In this document: in pieces, positions 21,520 through 29,486 of the stretch
How positions within the stretch are numbered: the first letter of the stretch is position 1
How the letters are laid out: each line of letters starts with the position of its first letter
Assembly: GCA_937991435.1 (NCBI GenBank)
Contig: CALKPY010000007.1
Span: 1 to 64,000 of the forward strand
DNA: 64,000 nt
Reading direction: 5' to 3'
Source: an uncultured Acidimicrobiales bacterium
GTDB taxonomy: Bacteria > Actinomycetota > Acidimicrobiia > Acidimicrobiales > UBA10347
Notes under the pieces: generated by a model
Told to the model about the DNA's origin: nothing
Database searches by the model: none
What the model saw: only the letters and a program-made list of their open reading frames with translations
Made by a program: the position numbers and the translations under genes

Positions 21520-22191
21520 ATGACTCAACCTCAACTCGGGTTCACCGGCGAGCAGTACAGGAACTGGCTCGACAGGATCGATCAACAGCCTTTCAAGAAC
21601 TCCGAATGGATTCGGTTAGCGCAGCTTTGGAAGCCGTGGCCTTCCCAGTTCGTAGAGACGAAACCAAAGAGCGGCAACAGTCCCGCCAACGAGTACGTGT
21701 CGCATATCCTGATCACGCAGAAAGTCCTGCAAGTTTTCGGCTTCTACGATCAAGAAGTCATCGAAGTCTTGAAGGGGCCAGTCAACGGGGTCCCGGCGCG
21801 AGGCCAGAAGAAAGCCAAGCCACCTCTCCCGATGGCCGTGACCGGCGTGGTCCTTCGAGTGAAGATTGGATTCGAACCCGGCCGAGGCTGGTCGATTGAC
21901 GAAGCCGGTGCTTGCGAGCATCCGCACAACGATCAGTACTCGATGGGCGAGCAGCTCAAGAAAGCGATCTCGGACGCCCATAAGCGGGCGCTCATGCGAG
22001 TCGGCGCTGCCACAGAAATGTGGTGCAAGAAGAACTCTCACTACCTGCTTCCCGGATTCATTCCGGACTATGCGCTCATGGTGCGGGCAGGTGAAGGAGC
22101 AGTGGCCGCCGAAGTGGCGGCGCTAAAGGAAGCGGCCGATCAGGTCGTAGAAGACAATGCCAACGCAATCAACAACTCAGAGGAGCAATAG
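21520..22191 (+). CDS. Rad52-like single-strand annealing protein
   Basis: 223 residues from ATG 21520. The segment QLKKAISDAHKRALMRVGAATEMW (about 147-170) is the Rad52/Sak-type signature (SDALKRAlrxfG...lW), and SHILITQKVLQVFGFYD near residue 65 fits the N-terminal fold. These proteins anneal complementary single strands during phage recombination. SSB follows immediately and HNH nucleases lie downstream, a typical recombination cassette. The operator in front suggests early, repressible expression. Confidence 0.7.
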   Translation: MTQPQLGFTGEQYRNWLDRIDQQPFKNSEWIRLAQLWKPWPSQFVETKPKSGNSPANEYVSHILITQKVLQVFGFYDQEVIEVLKGPVNGVPARGQKKAKPPLPMAVTGVVLRVKIGFEPGRGWSIDEAGACEHPHNDQYSMGEQLKKAISDAHKRALMRVGAATEMWCKKNSHYLLPGFIPDYALMVRAGEGAVAAEVAALKEAADQVVEDNANAINNSEEQ

Positions 22192-22192
22192 C

Positions 22193-22702
22193 ATGGCAGC
22201 AGCAACAATCCAGTTCGAGGGCAACATCGGAGACATGGGCGAGCTTCGCCACACGACCACCGGCAAGCCAGTCCGGACTCTCAAGGTGGCAGTCAACGTC
22301 GCCCGTCGCGACGAAGACGCTGAGTCCGGTTGGGTCACCACGAACACCACCTGGTACGAGGTGACGTTCTGGGAAGAGATGGCCGAGATCGTTTCCGCTG
22401 GAGACTTCGCCAAGGGCGACAAGGTTTCGGTGGCCGGTACTCTCATCTTTGAGGGGCAGCGTGTATCGCCGAAGTCGGAAGCTCTGACGCAGGAGCAGTT
22501 CGACAACATGGCGTGGGAAGATCGACGTCAGCAACGCCTCGGCTCATTCTTGCCGGACGCCTTGAAGGTGACGGCCCGTTCGATTGGTCTCACCGAATCG
22601 AAGACGTCTCGTGAAGCGAAGCGAAGCGACGGCGGAGGCCGTAGCCGTGGCCGTGACAGTGGCGCTTCTGAGGAGAAGTACTCGAACGAGGAGCCTTTCT
22701 AA
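22193..22702 (+). CDS. ssb: Single-stranded DNA-binding protein
   Basis: 169 residues. OB-fold of bacterial-type SSB in residues 1-125: MAAATIQFEGNIGD, TTGKPVRTLKVAVN, TWYEVTFWEEMAEI, GDKVSVAGTL. A flexible Gly/Arg/Ser-rich linker leads to an acidic tip, SNEEPF, corresponding to the usual DDIPF partner-binding tail. It starts two bases after the annealing-protein gene. It protects ssDNA and probably recruits recombination proteins. Confidence 0.9.
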   Translation: MAAATIQFEGNIGDMGELRHTTTGKPVRTLKVAVNVARRDEDAESGWVTTNTTWYEVTFWEEMAEIVSAGDFAKGDKVSVAGTLIFEGQRVSPKSEALTQEQFDNMAWEDRRQQRLGSFLPDALKVTARSIGLTESKTSREAKRSDGGGRSRGRDSGASEEKYSNEEPF

Positions 22703-22703
22703 G

Positions 22704-23087
22704 GTGAAGCGTAGCGGGCCGCCGAAACGGAAGACTCCGTTGAAGCGAGGGTCGGGTCCCAAGGCGGACCCGACCAAGGCCCGTGCGTGGCAGCAGCGGT
22801 CGAAGCCGCTGAATAAGGTGTCGGAGAAAACGAAAGCCCGTAACCAAGAACTCAAAAAGGCGACGGACAAATACCTGAAAGACAACCCTGAATGCGAGTT
22901 AAAGGCTTCCCCGAATTGCGCCGGGACGGCTGGTGAAGTCCACCATATCAAAGCGAGGTCTGTGCGCCCTGACCTTGTTTGCGAGCCTTCGAATTTTGCA
23001 GCTACTTGCAGACTCTGCCATGACGAAGTGGAAAACAACGCGGGTTGGTTTGACGGTAAACGAAAGAAACGCGCTTGGGAAGATTAG
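22704..23087 (+). CDS. HNH endonuclease
   Basis: 127 residues from GTG 22704, two bases after the SSB stop; the longer track ORF overlaps SSB. A Lys/Arg-rich N-terminus is followed by a compact HNH domain: CELKASPNCAG, EVHHIKARS, NFAATCRLCHDEVENN. Single-domain HNH proteins of this kind nick or cut DNA in phage recombination or packaging. Its place beside SSB favours recombination. Confidence 0.8.
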   Translation: MKRSGPPKRKTPLKRGSGPKADPTKARAWQQRSKPLNKVSEKTKARNQELKKATDKYLKDNPECELKASPNCAGTAGEVHHIKARSVRPDLVCEPSNFAATCRLCHDEVENNAGWFDGKRKKRAWED

Positions 23088-23765
23088 ATGGCGGCGCCGA
23101 AGAAACACCAAGCGGACTGTTCCGTCGATGACTGCGTCAACAAAAGCGTGGCTCGCGGCTGGTGTACAACTCATTGGGCGAGATGGAAAAGAACTGGCTC
23201 GCCCACTGGACTTTTGAAAGAGCCGCATAACCGGACAAAGTGCAGTACAGAGTACTGCGAGAAAGCGCCCCGCAACAGATTGAATCCGATCTGCGATGCC
23301 TGCTACATGAAAGAATATCGGCACGGATCTGTATACGGCGGTAGAGATGCACCGCAATGGAAGCGCGGACCATACGCTGGCTGCTGGGAATGGACGGGCA
23401 CAATTGACAGTGGCGGGTATGGGATACTGAACGGTAAACGACTACATCGGCTTGTGTATGAAGCCATTATCGGCGACATTCCAGATGGTTTAGTGGTTCG
23501 CCATATGTGCCATAACAGGTCTTGTTACAATCCGAATCATCTCAAACCGGGCACGAGCTTTGAGAACGCTATGGACAAGCGGTTTGCGGGGAGAGACTTC
23601 CCGTACTGGACTTTAGACGTCAGGCCCGAGTGCGCCAGTTTGATGCTCAATGGGGGAATGAACATTCCAGAAATAGCCCAAGTCCTACAAGTCAGCGTCG
23701 CCGTCGTCATCCAATGGTTCGACAATATGACGAGTAAATATGCCCCGCCCCGACCGGACTACTAG
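23088..23765 (+). CDS. HNH homing-type endonuclease with zinc finger
   Basis: 225 residues. N-terminal zinc-like modules: CSVDDCVNKSVARGWCTTHWARWKRTG, then CSTEYCEKAP and CDACYMKEY. The HNH domain (about 100-165) has CWEWTGTIDSGGYGIL, HRLVYEAIIGDIPDG, HMCHNRSCYNPNHLKPG. A C-terminal helix-turn-helix (IPEIAQVLQVSVAVVIQWF) provides specificity. Base composition looks lower in GC than its neighbours, suggesting a mobile insertion after the smaller HNH gene. Confidence 0.85.
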   Translation: MAAPKKHQADCSVDDCVNKSVARGWCTTHWARWKRTGSPTGLLKEPHNRTKCSTEYCEKAPRNRLNPICDACYMKEYRHGSVYGGRDAPQWKRGPYAGCWEWTGTIDSGGYGILNGKRLHRLVYEAIIGDIPDGLVVRHMCHNRSCYNPNHLKPGTSFENAMDKRFAGRDFPYWTLDVRPECASLMLNGGMNIPEIAQVLQVSVAVVIQWFDNMTSKYAPPRPDY

Positions 23766-23783
23766 TTCGGCTGCCCGTCTATC

Positions 23784-24218
23784 TCAGGACAGGAGAGAGG
23801 CCGTGGAGGGAGTGACGCCATTCCATGCCCACGTGCCGACGGGGGACGCGTAGAGGGAGCCAACCACACCGCAGTCGACGATCAGGTCGAAGTGTTCACT
23901 GTCGTCTTCGTCGTCATCGATGGTTACTTCGACATCGCAGAGAGACGCACCCAGGGCGTGACCTTCGCTAATATGCAGGGCGTCTTCTTGAGCGGCCGAC
24001 AGATTGAGGTAGAGGCCTGTGGTGTCGAGCACCCATTGGTCTTCCGGGATCGCTGCGGAGGTTCCTTGGTGCCCGTTGCCTGTGAAGGATCCGTCGGCGG
24101 AGACAAACTCGGGAGAGTAGAGGAGCGGGGTCGGTTCTGTTCTTAGCTTCAGTCCGGTGGTGTTGACGCGTCGGCCGTCGACGGTTGGCACCATGTGGGG
24201 GATGATTGTCCAACGCAT
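23784..24218 (-). CDS. Hypothetical acidic protein (144 aa)
   Basis: Starts one base from the SET-like gene's stop. Beta-rich with an acidic run (EVTIDDDEDDSEHFDL). Two Cys residues. No family recognised. May be a structural or accessory partner of the SET-like protein. Confidence 0.55.
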   Translation of the reverse strand: MRWTIIPHMVPTVDGRRVNTTGLKLRTEPTPLLYSPEFVSADGSFTGNGHQGTSAAIPEDQWVLDTTGLYLNLSAAQEDALHISEGHALGASLCDVEVTIDDDEDDSEHFDLIVDCGVVGSLYASPVGTWAWNGVTPSTASLLS

Positions 24219-24677
24219 TTAGGTCCATGGCCTTTCGCCCGGTTTGCCGTACTCGGTGAGAGTATAGGACAGGTCGAGTTCTTCTCCGGCGCCGATGTCT
24301 CGGGAGGCTACGAGCGTCATGAGCCAGATCTCGGAGCGCTCGTCCATTTGAATGCCATGGTCAACGTCCCCGACGTGTTCGCCTTGGAGGTGGCAGTTGG
24401 GGTCTTTGTCGTTGCAGTTGATCCAGAGGGAAAGCGGTTCTCGTTTGCGGGCTGTGCGGGTTTGGTTCAGGTGGTCGACGGTTTCCAGTCGGGCTGTTCC
24501 GAGGGTGTCGCCTTTGGCGCGGGGCAGGATTGTGAAGAGTCCGAGTTGTGGGATGAGACCTTTGTATTCGCAAGCGTCGCAGCCTTGGTGGCGTCCTTCG
24601 CATATGGGGCATAGCGAGGGGCGAGCGTGGCGTGTGGACCGGAGGGTGTAGCCGTCGGGTAGGGGTTGGAAGGACAT
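24219..24677 (-). CDS. SET-domain-like protein (152 aa)
   Basis: The C-terminal third reads LWINCNDKDPNCHL, then IWLMTLVASRDIGAGEELDLSYT. This matches the C-terminal SET pattern NHxCxPNC followed by A.RDI..GEEL..dY, which forms the cofactor pocket of lysine methyltransferases. The N-terminal half contains CPICEGRHQGCDACE, a possible zinc knuckle. Full SET domains are about 130 residues, so the domain is minimal and the canonical N-terminal GxG motif is not obvious. It could methylate phage or host proteins, or be an inactive relative. Confidence 0.5.
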   Translation of the reverse strand: MSFQPLPDGYTLRSTRHARPSLCPICEGRHQGCDACEYKGLIPQLGLFTILPRAKGDTLGTARLETVDHLNQTRTARKREPLSLWINCNDKDPNCHLQGEHVGDVDHGIQMDERSEIWLMTLVASRDIGAGEELDLSYTLTEYGKPGERPWT

Positions 24678-24730
24678 GGCCTTGATCCTAGTCGTCCAGT
24701 GGCTTCTGGAGAAATGGGCCGAATTGCCTA

Positions 24731-24759
24731 TTGGGTTTTCTCCCAAACCGGGCGATAAT
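24731..24759 (+). promoter_or_regulatory. Promoter of RNA unit B
   Basis: -35 TTGGGT (24731-24736), 17-bp spacer ending CCCAAACCGGGC, -10 GATAAT (24754-24759), AAATAC, +1 near 24766. Upstream AATGGGCCGAATTGCCTA is a degenerate operator copy. Confidence 0.75.
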
Positions 24760-24765
24760 AAATAC

Positions 24766-25501
24766 ATAAGCACATAGCACTCAGCGAGTGGGAGCAAGGC
24801 ACCCACCGCCCGGTACCGCAAGGATCTAGCCCGGGGGACACTCACCGAGAAGCGTAAGAGAAGGAAGCGAGAGCCACCGCCCAACACCATGGGATCACGG
24901 TCCACCCTCTTCCCCTCGCATAGGAATGAAGAAGCCACCAACCGGGTGCGAGTCCCGGACATTCACGAAGCGGTTAGGCCAGCACACAGTGCAGGCAACG
25001 GCAAAAGCCAGCTACAAGCTGCACCGGAAATAAGAGACCCGGTCGCCGAGATCAACTCACGGGAGAGCAACCCGCCGAGCTGATCGCCTAGAGCCAACCG
25101 TCTGATTTACGGGGCTGTGTGTCAGCATGCTCCCGCTGCGAGGAACCAGCCTCCATCGATCAGCAAGGATCGAGCAGCACGAACGTCAGAGGTGCTACTG
25201 CAAGTCAAACACACCCGGATGGGCAACCCGGAATAAACAAGGCCCAAGATCTTAAACGGGTGGATAGGCCACTCGGGCAGCTGCGTCGACGTGACGCAGG
25301 AAGCTGCCGGAATGATAATCAGGAAGCCGCACGGGGTTCGAGACCCCGCTCACTGGGGTACGGCCCGGGTGGTGCTGGCGCAAGGTTCCCTGAAATGTCC
25401 GGCACCGGTAACCCGTCGAACCAGTTCAAGTCTGGGGGTCACGAGCAACCGGCGCAGCTGCTAAAGAATTCGAACCACCCATCAAGCCACTAGGAGAAAC
25501 A
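24766..25501 (+). ncRNA. RNA unit B: long structured leader
   Basis: Begins ATAAGCACATAGCAC and shares CGCAAGGATCTAGCCCGGG with unit A. For about 735 nt there is no convincing coding frame. Hairpins include CAGCTGCGTCGACGTGACGCAGGAAGCTG and a tRNA T-arm-like GGGGTTCGAGACCCC at about 25335. It ends in ACTAGGAGAAACA, the ribosome site of the 25502 gene, as unit A ends at the 14608 gene. It may be a long cis-regulatory leader or a processed RNA. Confidence 0.55.
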
Positions 25502-25738
25502 ATGAAGTGCGAACTTTGCTACGAGGAGATAGGCGAAGACGAAGACTACCGAGACTGCGGCGAGTTCGCCTTCTGTCTTGCATGTTCTGAGTCGCATGAA
25601 GAAGAGCGTCGTGCCCGGGACGAAGCGTACCTTGCTTCCGACGAGTACCAAGCTCAGTGCCTGCGGGACGCTCGGGCAGATCAGGAAGACTGGGCTGCCG
25701 AGCTGGCCTTCGAGGCTCGTTTCGGCGCCGACTTCTAG
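25502..25738 (+). CDS. Small acidic Cys-cluster protein (78 aa)
   Basis: MKCELCYEEI then CGEFAFCLACSES gives paired Cys residues fit for one zinc site, followed by a long acidic helix. It sits behind the 735-nt RNA leader with a good AGGAG site. No family recognised. Confidence 0.65.
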   Translation: MKCELCYEEIGEDEDYRDCGEFAFCLACSESHEEERRARDEAYLASDEYQAQCLRDARADQEDWAAELAFEARFGADF

Positions 25739-25747
25739 GTCGAAAAG

Positions 25748-25760
25748 ATTTCTGAGAAAT
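25748..25760. promoter_or_regulatory. Operator-like palindrome ATTTCTGAGAAAT
   Basis: Identical to the copy at 3237-3249; lies 14 bases upstream of the -35 of RNA unit E. Confidence 0.6.
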
Positions 25761-25773
25761 TTCTGAAGAAGTG

Positions 25774-25802
25774 CTAAAGGTTCCCTCTAAGCCGTCGATA
25801 AT
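25774..25802 (+). promoter_or_regulatory. Promoter of RNA unit E
   Basis: -35 CTAAAG (25774-25779), 17-bp spacer GTTCCCTCTAAGCCGTC, -10 GATAAT (25797-25802), ATATAT, +1 ATAAGCG near 25809. Confidence 0.8.
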
Positions 25803-26291
25803 ATATATATAAGCGTGAGGGAATCACGCAAACGCAACTTGAAAACAGAATAGGAAACACGCAGAGCGGACAAGCCGCCAAGCAGGGAAGCAAAGACCTG
25901 CACTGCACGGAAGGTAGTGCTACCTAAAACAAAGCACAAGCCGATGGTGCTCCACACACCCGAAGGAAAAGTGGACGGGATTGACCCACCCGAACAAGAA
26001 TGGGCTTACAGCCAGCAACCCGGCTTCGTAGGGAAAAGCTACAAGGCACGGTTCACCTACAAAGAACGAACCAAGGTTCCCGGAGACCTGCTCCGGGAGG
26101 CACCCCCACCTACAAAGAACGGGGAACAAAAATCCTCGGCAACGAGGTTCGGGATCGGGAGAACAACCCTGTGAACGCAAGTCGACCATGACTCAAACTG
26201 GCGACCGGATTACCCCCACCTAACGGGGAACGCCAGTGTCGAGCGGAAGTACAATGCGACATGACGGCGAGAGAAAGGGATTTCTCTCCAC

Positions 26292-26322
26292 GGCCGGGCG
26301 GCCGTCAACTACGGCCCGGCCC
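26292..26322. terminator. Internal hairpin of RNA unit E
   Basis: GGCCGGGCGGCCGT pairs with ACGGCCCGGCC, near-copy of the terminal hairpin 790 bases downstream, without a T-run. Confidence 0.5.
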
Positions 26323-27084
26323 AAGAACTTCCAAGAGTACGCGGGTGCTCATCGACAAAAACCCCCGTTAGCGCCCACGCTCAGGGCAATGATAAAAATC
26401 GGCTGAAAGAGCTAGAGCGTCACCTGAAATGGTTCGCTCAGCCAGATACCCTCGGGAATCGGAAAGATCGCCCGAGTACTTACGGAGAACACGGAACAGA
26501 TTCCACCCCTCACGGTAAGCATCCAGAGAAAGCCAGCCGATCGATTGCGGACTGGTAAGAGCTGGGGCAAACAAACAATCGAGCGGATCTCCACACAGGA
26601 GTGCGAGTCGAGCAAGACGACAAGATCCACGAACCGCGCAGCAATGTTGCGGAAGGCCGCCCGGTCGAGATGGGGCGGGGTACAAATCGACATCGGCTCC
26701 GACCTTCAGGTCGTAGCTCGGGAACCGCACCCGGCGAAAAATTGGGACGCTGTAGTCGTCGAGGTTCAACTACAAGGTCTGACCAGACATCCCTTACCAA
26801 AAAGACATCTGGCATACTGGCACAATCAGCCGGGGGCAGCTCCCGGGACTCGTGAAAGCGGTCAACGAATAGCAGCACCTGATTGGGGTACACACGAAGC
26901 CGAGAGATTACGGCGCCGGGTCTAGAACCGGCGCGGTAATCGAGTCGGCGTGGACGGGTAGCGTCGTCCACGAGCGTTCGGCCATGTATGGCCTTCCCGG
27001 GGTAAGTACCGGGGAACGCTTAGTAGCTGAACACCAACGGCCGGTGAAGAGGCTGGACGGTCGGAGATGAAGCAATCTCCCCGT

Positions 27085-27121
27085 TGGCCGGGCGGCCGGA
27101 AGAAACGGCCCGGCCACTTTT
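27085..27121 (+). terminator. Terminator of RNA unit E
   Basis: TGGCCGGGCGGCCG pairs with CGGCCCGGCCA, followed by CTTTT. It lies just before the 27155 gene. Confidence 0.7.
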
Positions 27122-27154
27122 CCACTCTCCCCAACTGCGTGCTAATGTTCGATC

Positions 27155-27496
27155 ATGGGAGAAAACGTAGAATTCACACAGGTCGAGCTAGAGAACGCCA
27201 TGTACCGCGCAGTACAGATGGGCGAAGACATCGTTCTCGCCATCCGTGAACGCGGCGAAGCATTTGAGAGAGCAGAGGCCCGGTACCGGACCGCCAAAGC
27301 AGAAGCGATGCTCCGGCAACGCGAGGGAACCGTCGCCCAACAAGAAGCGAGAGCGATCGTCGATACTGAAGACCTGTTGTTCGACCGAGGGATCGCCCGA
27401 GCATTGCTCGAATCAGCGAAAGAAGCAGGGCGAGCGAACCGCGAAGGGCAGGCGACACTCAGGTCGCTTAACGCGAATCTCCGGGATCAGGTATAG
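27155..27496 (+). CDS. Conserved phage coiled-coil protein (113 aa)
   Basis: One long charged helix bundle: FERAEARYRTAKAEAMLRQREGTVAQQEARAIVD. Proteins with this A-(Y/F)-R-x-AKAEA...GT(V/A)..R.A motif occur near replication and recombination genes of many actinophages and have no known function. The ATG follows an unusual CGATC region after the RNA E terminator. Confidence 0.65.
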   Translation: MGENVEFTQVELENAMYRAVQMGEDIVLAIRERGEAFERAEARYRTAKAEAMLRQREGTVAQQEARAIVDTEDLLFDRGIARALLESAKEAGRANREGQATLRSLNANLRDQV

Positions 27497-27560
27497 CTCA
27501 CCACCATTCGGTTACGCTGGACGGGTGATTACATTTAGCCCGAGATCGGGGGTGAGTATC

Positions 27561-27887
27561 ATGGGTCAACGTTCAGTTGAGGTCGAGTACGATTCCTTCG
27601 GTCGGCCGAGGAAGCGATGAGGGGGCAAGGGTCGACGTCCACCTTCGCAGCAGCAGTATCAAGCGAAACGGAACGCTAACCGTAGCGCCGCTCAACAGCG
27701 TCGCCACAACCAGCGGAAGACCCCGAGTCCGACCCAGTCCGGGTCGGCGAAGCCCCAGCAGCGCCTGTTCTTCTACATCGAGAAAGATGGTGTAGAACTC
27801 GAAGAGCGCTATACGTCCGTGCATCGAGCGCGACAAGCTAACCGAAATATCGGTGGCAAGGTCTCGTCTCGGCGTGAGGATCCATAA
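27561..27887 (+). CDS. Basic protein with internal in-frame TGA
   Basis: ATG 27561 (GGGGTGAG ribosome site) gives 19 residues ending GRPRKR, then TGA at 27618-27620. The same frame continues for 88 sense codons to TAA at 27887, encoding Lys/Arg/Gln-rich sequence and LFFYIEKDGVELEERYTSVHRARQA. No start codon lies in the first 60 codons after the TGA. Explanations: stop readthrough; a start at the overlapping ATG plus a +1 shift in the GGGGG run; or an indel/assembly error in that run. Likely a small nucleic-acid-binding protein. Confidence 0.5.
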
Positions 27888-27897
27888 TTGTCTGAGA

Positions 27898-27938
27898 GTT
27901 TCAGGGGATTCCTTCGGGGGTCCCCTGAAACCGTTTTG
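27898..27938 (+). terminator. Strong rho-independent terminator
   Basis: GTTTCAGGGGA pairs with TCCCCTGAAAC around a GC-rich loop, followed by CGTTTT. Confidence 0.85.
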
Positions 27939-27942
27939 GGTA

Positions 27943-27971
27943 TTGATCGACTTTAGCGCAGCCTGTAATCT
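27943..27971 (+). promoter_or_regulatory. Leaderless promoter, TAATCT class
   Basis: -35 TTGATC (27943-27948), 17-bp spacer, -10 TAATCT (27966-27971), six bases GGGGTA, ATG at 27978. Confidence 0.7.
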
Positions 27972-27977
27972 GGGGTA

Positions 27978-28505
27978 ATGACCCAAGAACTCGTACCCGA
28001 AGACGTCACCCAAGCGCTAGCCATCGACGACTCGAACCTGTTCACCGAGATCCGTCGAGGCCTAGCCACCATCGACACACTCCGAGAGAACACCGACGAC
28101 CCGATCCACCTAAGCCAAACCATGGCACTACTGGACGGACTGAACCGAGACCTAGCCACGCTCCGCAAATCTGTCAACCGGGATCTCGCAGCTCGAATGA
28201 CCGAACGGAAGCTCGAAGTGCCCGGCGTCGGGGTTGTTGAACGGTTCGCCGGATCCGAATGGTCACAGAAAGACTGGGACCGGGAAGCGATCGGCGACGC
28301 TCTTGTCGGCAAGGTTCTCGCCAGTCACGAGGAAGGTGGACTGGTCGACTTCGGCATCGAGGTATTCAAAGCGACCTTAGGTCTCGTGTCTTCACCGACC
28401 TTCAAATCGACGGTACTCTCTGAGCTGTTTGACGATCTAGGCGATGTCGGCGAACGGAAAGACAAACCGGCGACGGTGAAGGTACCGCGCCTGAAGGGAA
28501 CATGA
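27978..28505 (+). CDS. Hypothetical protein of the replication region (175 aa)
   Basis: First gene of a long operon. N-terminal helices include LSQTMALLDGLNRDLATLRKSV; a short strand pair (VPGVGVVERFAGSEW) and C-terminal helices follow. Many actinophage genomes carry a protein of similar layout just before the replication genes, but no function is established. It starts exactly at the predicted +1, and overlaps the next gene by ATGA. Confidence 0.6.
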   Translation: MTQELVPEDVTQALAIDDSNLFTEIRRGLATIDTLRENTDDPIHLSQTMALLDGLNRDLATLRKSVNRDLAARMTERKLEVPGVGVVERFAGSEWSQKDWDREAIGDALVGKVLASHEEGGLVDFGIEVFKATLGLVSSPTFKSTVLSELFDDLGDVGERKDKPATVKVPRLKGT

Positions 28506-28801
28506 TGGAAGCTTTTGAGACGCCACAGGAAGAGTGGATCGAGATCCACGAGTATAAGCCCGGCCAGTTCACGTGGAAATACAGGCTGAACGGCCGACTG
28601 GTTTGGCTCAGTGATGACGGTGAACTTGAAAGCGACGACGGAACGGTCAAAACCTACGGGTCCTTCGCAGAGGCTACTGAAGCAGCGCGCACGGTAATCC
28701 AGCGAAGGAAGTGGCGCCCCAGCGACCACATTGTTAAGCTCAACATTCGCACCTGCGACACCGGATTGGTCAGTCTTGAACCCATCACCACTATTTCCTG
28801 A
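28502..28801 (+). CDS. Hypothetical protein (99 aa)
   Basis: Beta-rich (FTWKYRLNGRLVWLSDDGELESDDG) with a C-terminal helix. Part of the 27978-32881 operon. No family recognised. Confidence 0.55.
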   Translation: MMEAFETPQEEWIEIHEYKPGQFTWKYRLNGRLVWLSDDGELESDDGTVKTYGSFAEATEAARTVIQRRKWRPSDHIVKLNIRTCDTGLVSLEPITTIS

Positions 28802-29048
28802 GATCATTATCGATGACTGGGTGTCCGGTGAACGGCACTCTCTGACACGCCTCGTCATCGAAGCGCTACGCCGCAACGGTCACAGCGAACTCGTACCGGC
28901 TTACCGGAAGCAAGCCTTGACGGTTGAGGCAGGCAACGGGGAAGGCCGAGTCCAATCAAGTTGGGAAGACTGCCTGAGCGCTACGCAGATCTGGGTGTCG
29001 CTCGGGAACCCCTACGGCGTGGACGCAGCGGACGAATCGATGGTGTAG
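28776..29048 (+). CDS. Hypothetical protein (90 aa)
   Basis: Only TTG starts are available (28731 or 28776). The later one reduces overlap with the upstream gene and gives LNPSPLFPEI. Helical middle (LTRLVIEALRRNGHSELVPAYRKQAL). No family recognised. Confidence 0.45.
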   Translation: MNPSPLFPEIIIDDWVSGERHSLTRLVIEALRRNGHSELVPAYRKQALTVEAGNGEGRVQSSWEDCLSATQIWVSLGNPYGVDAADESMV

Positions 29049-29058
29049 TGTCTCGTGC

Positions 29059-29361
29059 ATGAAGCACGACACACTCTTCCTAGGTCGAAAAGGATGGATC
29101 CCAGACGAGCGACTCGAACCGGGTGACATCGTTGTCGGCCCGGACGGCGAGCCGCATAAGGTCGCTCAGATCGGCCCGCCCGGTTTGAAATCTGCGCCGG
29201 ATTGTTTCGGGGTAGCGTTCATGGAGTCCGGGGACGATTGGGCTATCGAGCTGAAGCACGGTCAACGCTGCCACGTGTACCTATCTCCTTCGCATTTGGC
29301 TGAGCATTCGTCAACCGCTAACCGTCTGCGCGACGAGAAGGGCATCGCCCGTCCACGATGA
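29059..29361 (+). CDS. Hypothetical protein (100 aa)
   Basis: Beta-rich; RLEPGDIVVGPDGEPHKVAQIG and a C-terminal HVYLSPSHLAEH resemble small SH3-like or hedgehog/intein-like folds, without splicing residues. Overlaps the next micro-ORF by ATGA. Confidence 0.55.
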   Translation: MKHDTLFLGRKGWIPDERLEPGDIVVGPDGEPHKVAQIGPPGLKSAPDCFGVAFMESGDDWAIELKHGQRCHVYLSPSHLAEHSSTANRLRDEKGIARPR

Positions 29362-29486
29362 CTACCCCAACGAAGCATCGAGTCCTACCCAGTCAGATCG
29401 TTGGCGAGCTAGACGGTGAACTCATTTTCACGAAGTGGTTCATGGTTCCGGTCGAGCAGGTCGAGATCTTGGACCCGAATGACTGA
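29358..29486 (+). CDS. Small protein (42 aa)
   Basis: ATG overlaps the preceding stop, and its end overlaps the nuclease start by 8 bases. Beta-rich (LPSQIVGELDGELIFTKWFMVPVEQVEIL). Below the track cut-off but firmly in the operon. Confidence 0.55.
   Translation: MTTPTKHRVLPSQIVGELDGELIFTKWFMVPVEQVEILDPND

Larger units (their letters stand above)
25809..27121 (+). ncRNA. RNA unit E: about 1.3-kb putative structured RNA, probably two tandem RNAs
   Basis: From +1 ATAAGCGTGAGGG to the terminator at 27085-27121 there is no supported coding gene. Two similar GC-rich hairpins (GGCCGGGCGGCCG...CGGCCCGGCC) at 26292-26322 and 27085-27115 suggest two units of about 510 and 800 nt. Dense pairing includes GCGGACAAGCCGC, GGCGCCGGGTCTAGAACCGGCGC and GGACGGGTAGCGTCGTCC. 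Minus-strand ORFs of up to 153 codons cross it but lack ribosome sites and overlap each other. Resembles very large phage RNAs in scale only. Confidence 0.55.

Noticed and set aside
26368-26971. Minus-strand ORFs of 93-153 codons inside RNA unit E
   Set aside because: Three frames overlap one another, starts are TTG or isolated ATG without ribosome sites, translations are Arg/Ser/Pro-rich, and the region is enclosed by a plus-strand promoter and terminator.
1426-27887. Genome-wide TGA reassignment
   Set aside because: TGA is used as a normal stop with ATGA overlaps at many genes (for example 805, 7307, 29358, 63942), and none of the six tRNAs has a TCA anticodon. Only two local cases need another explanation.
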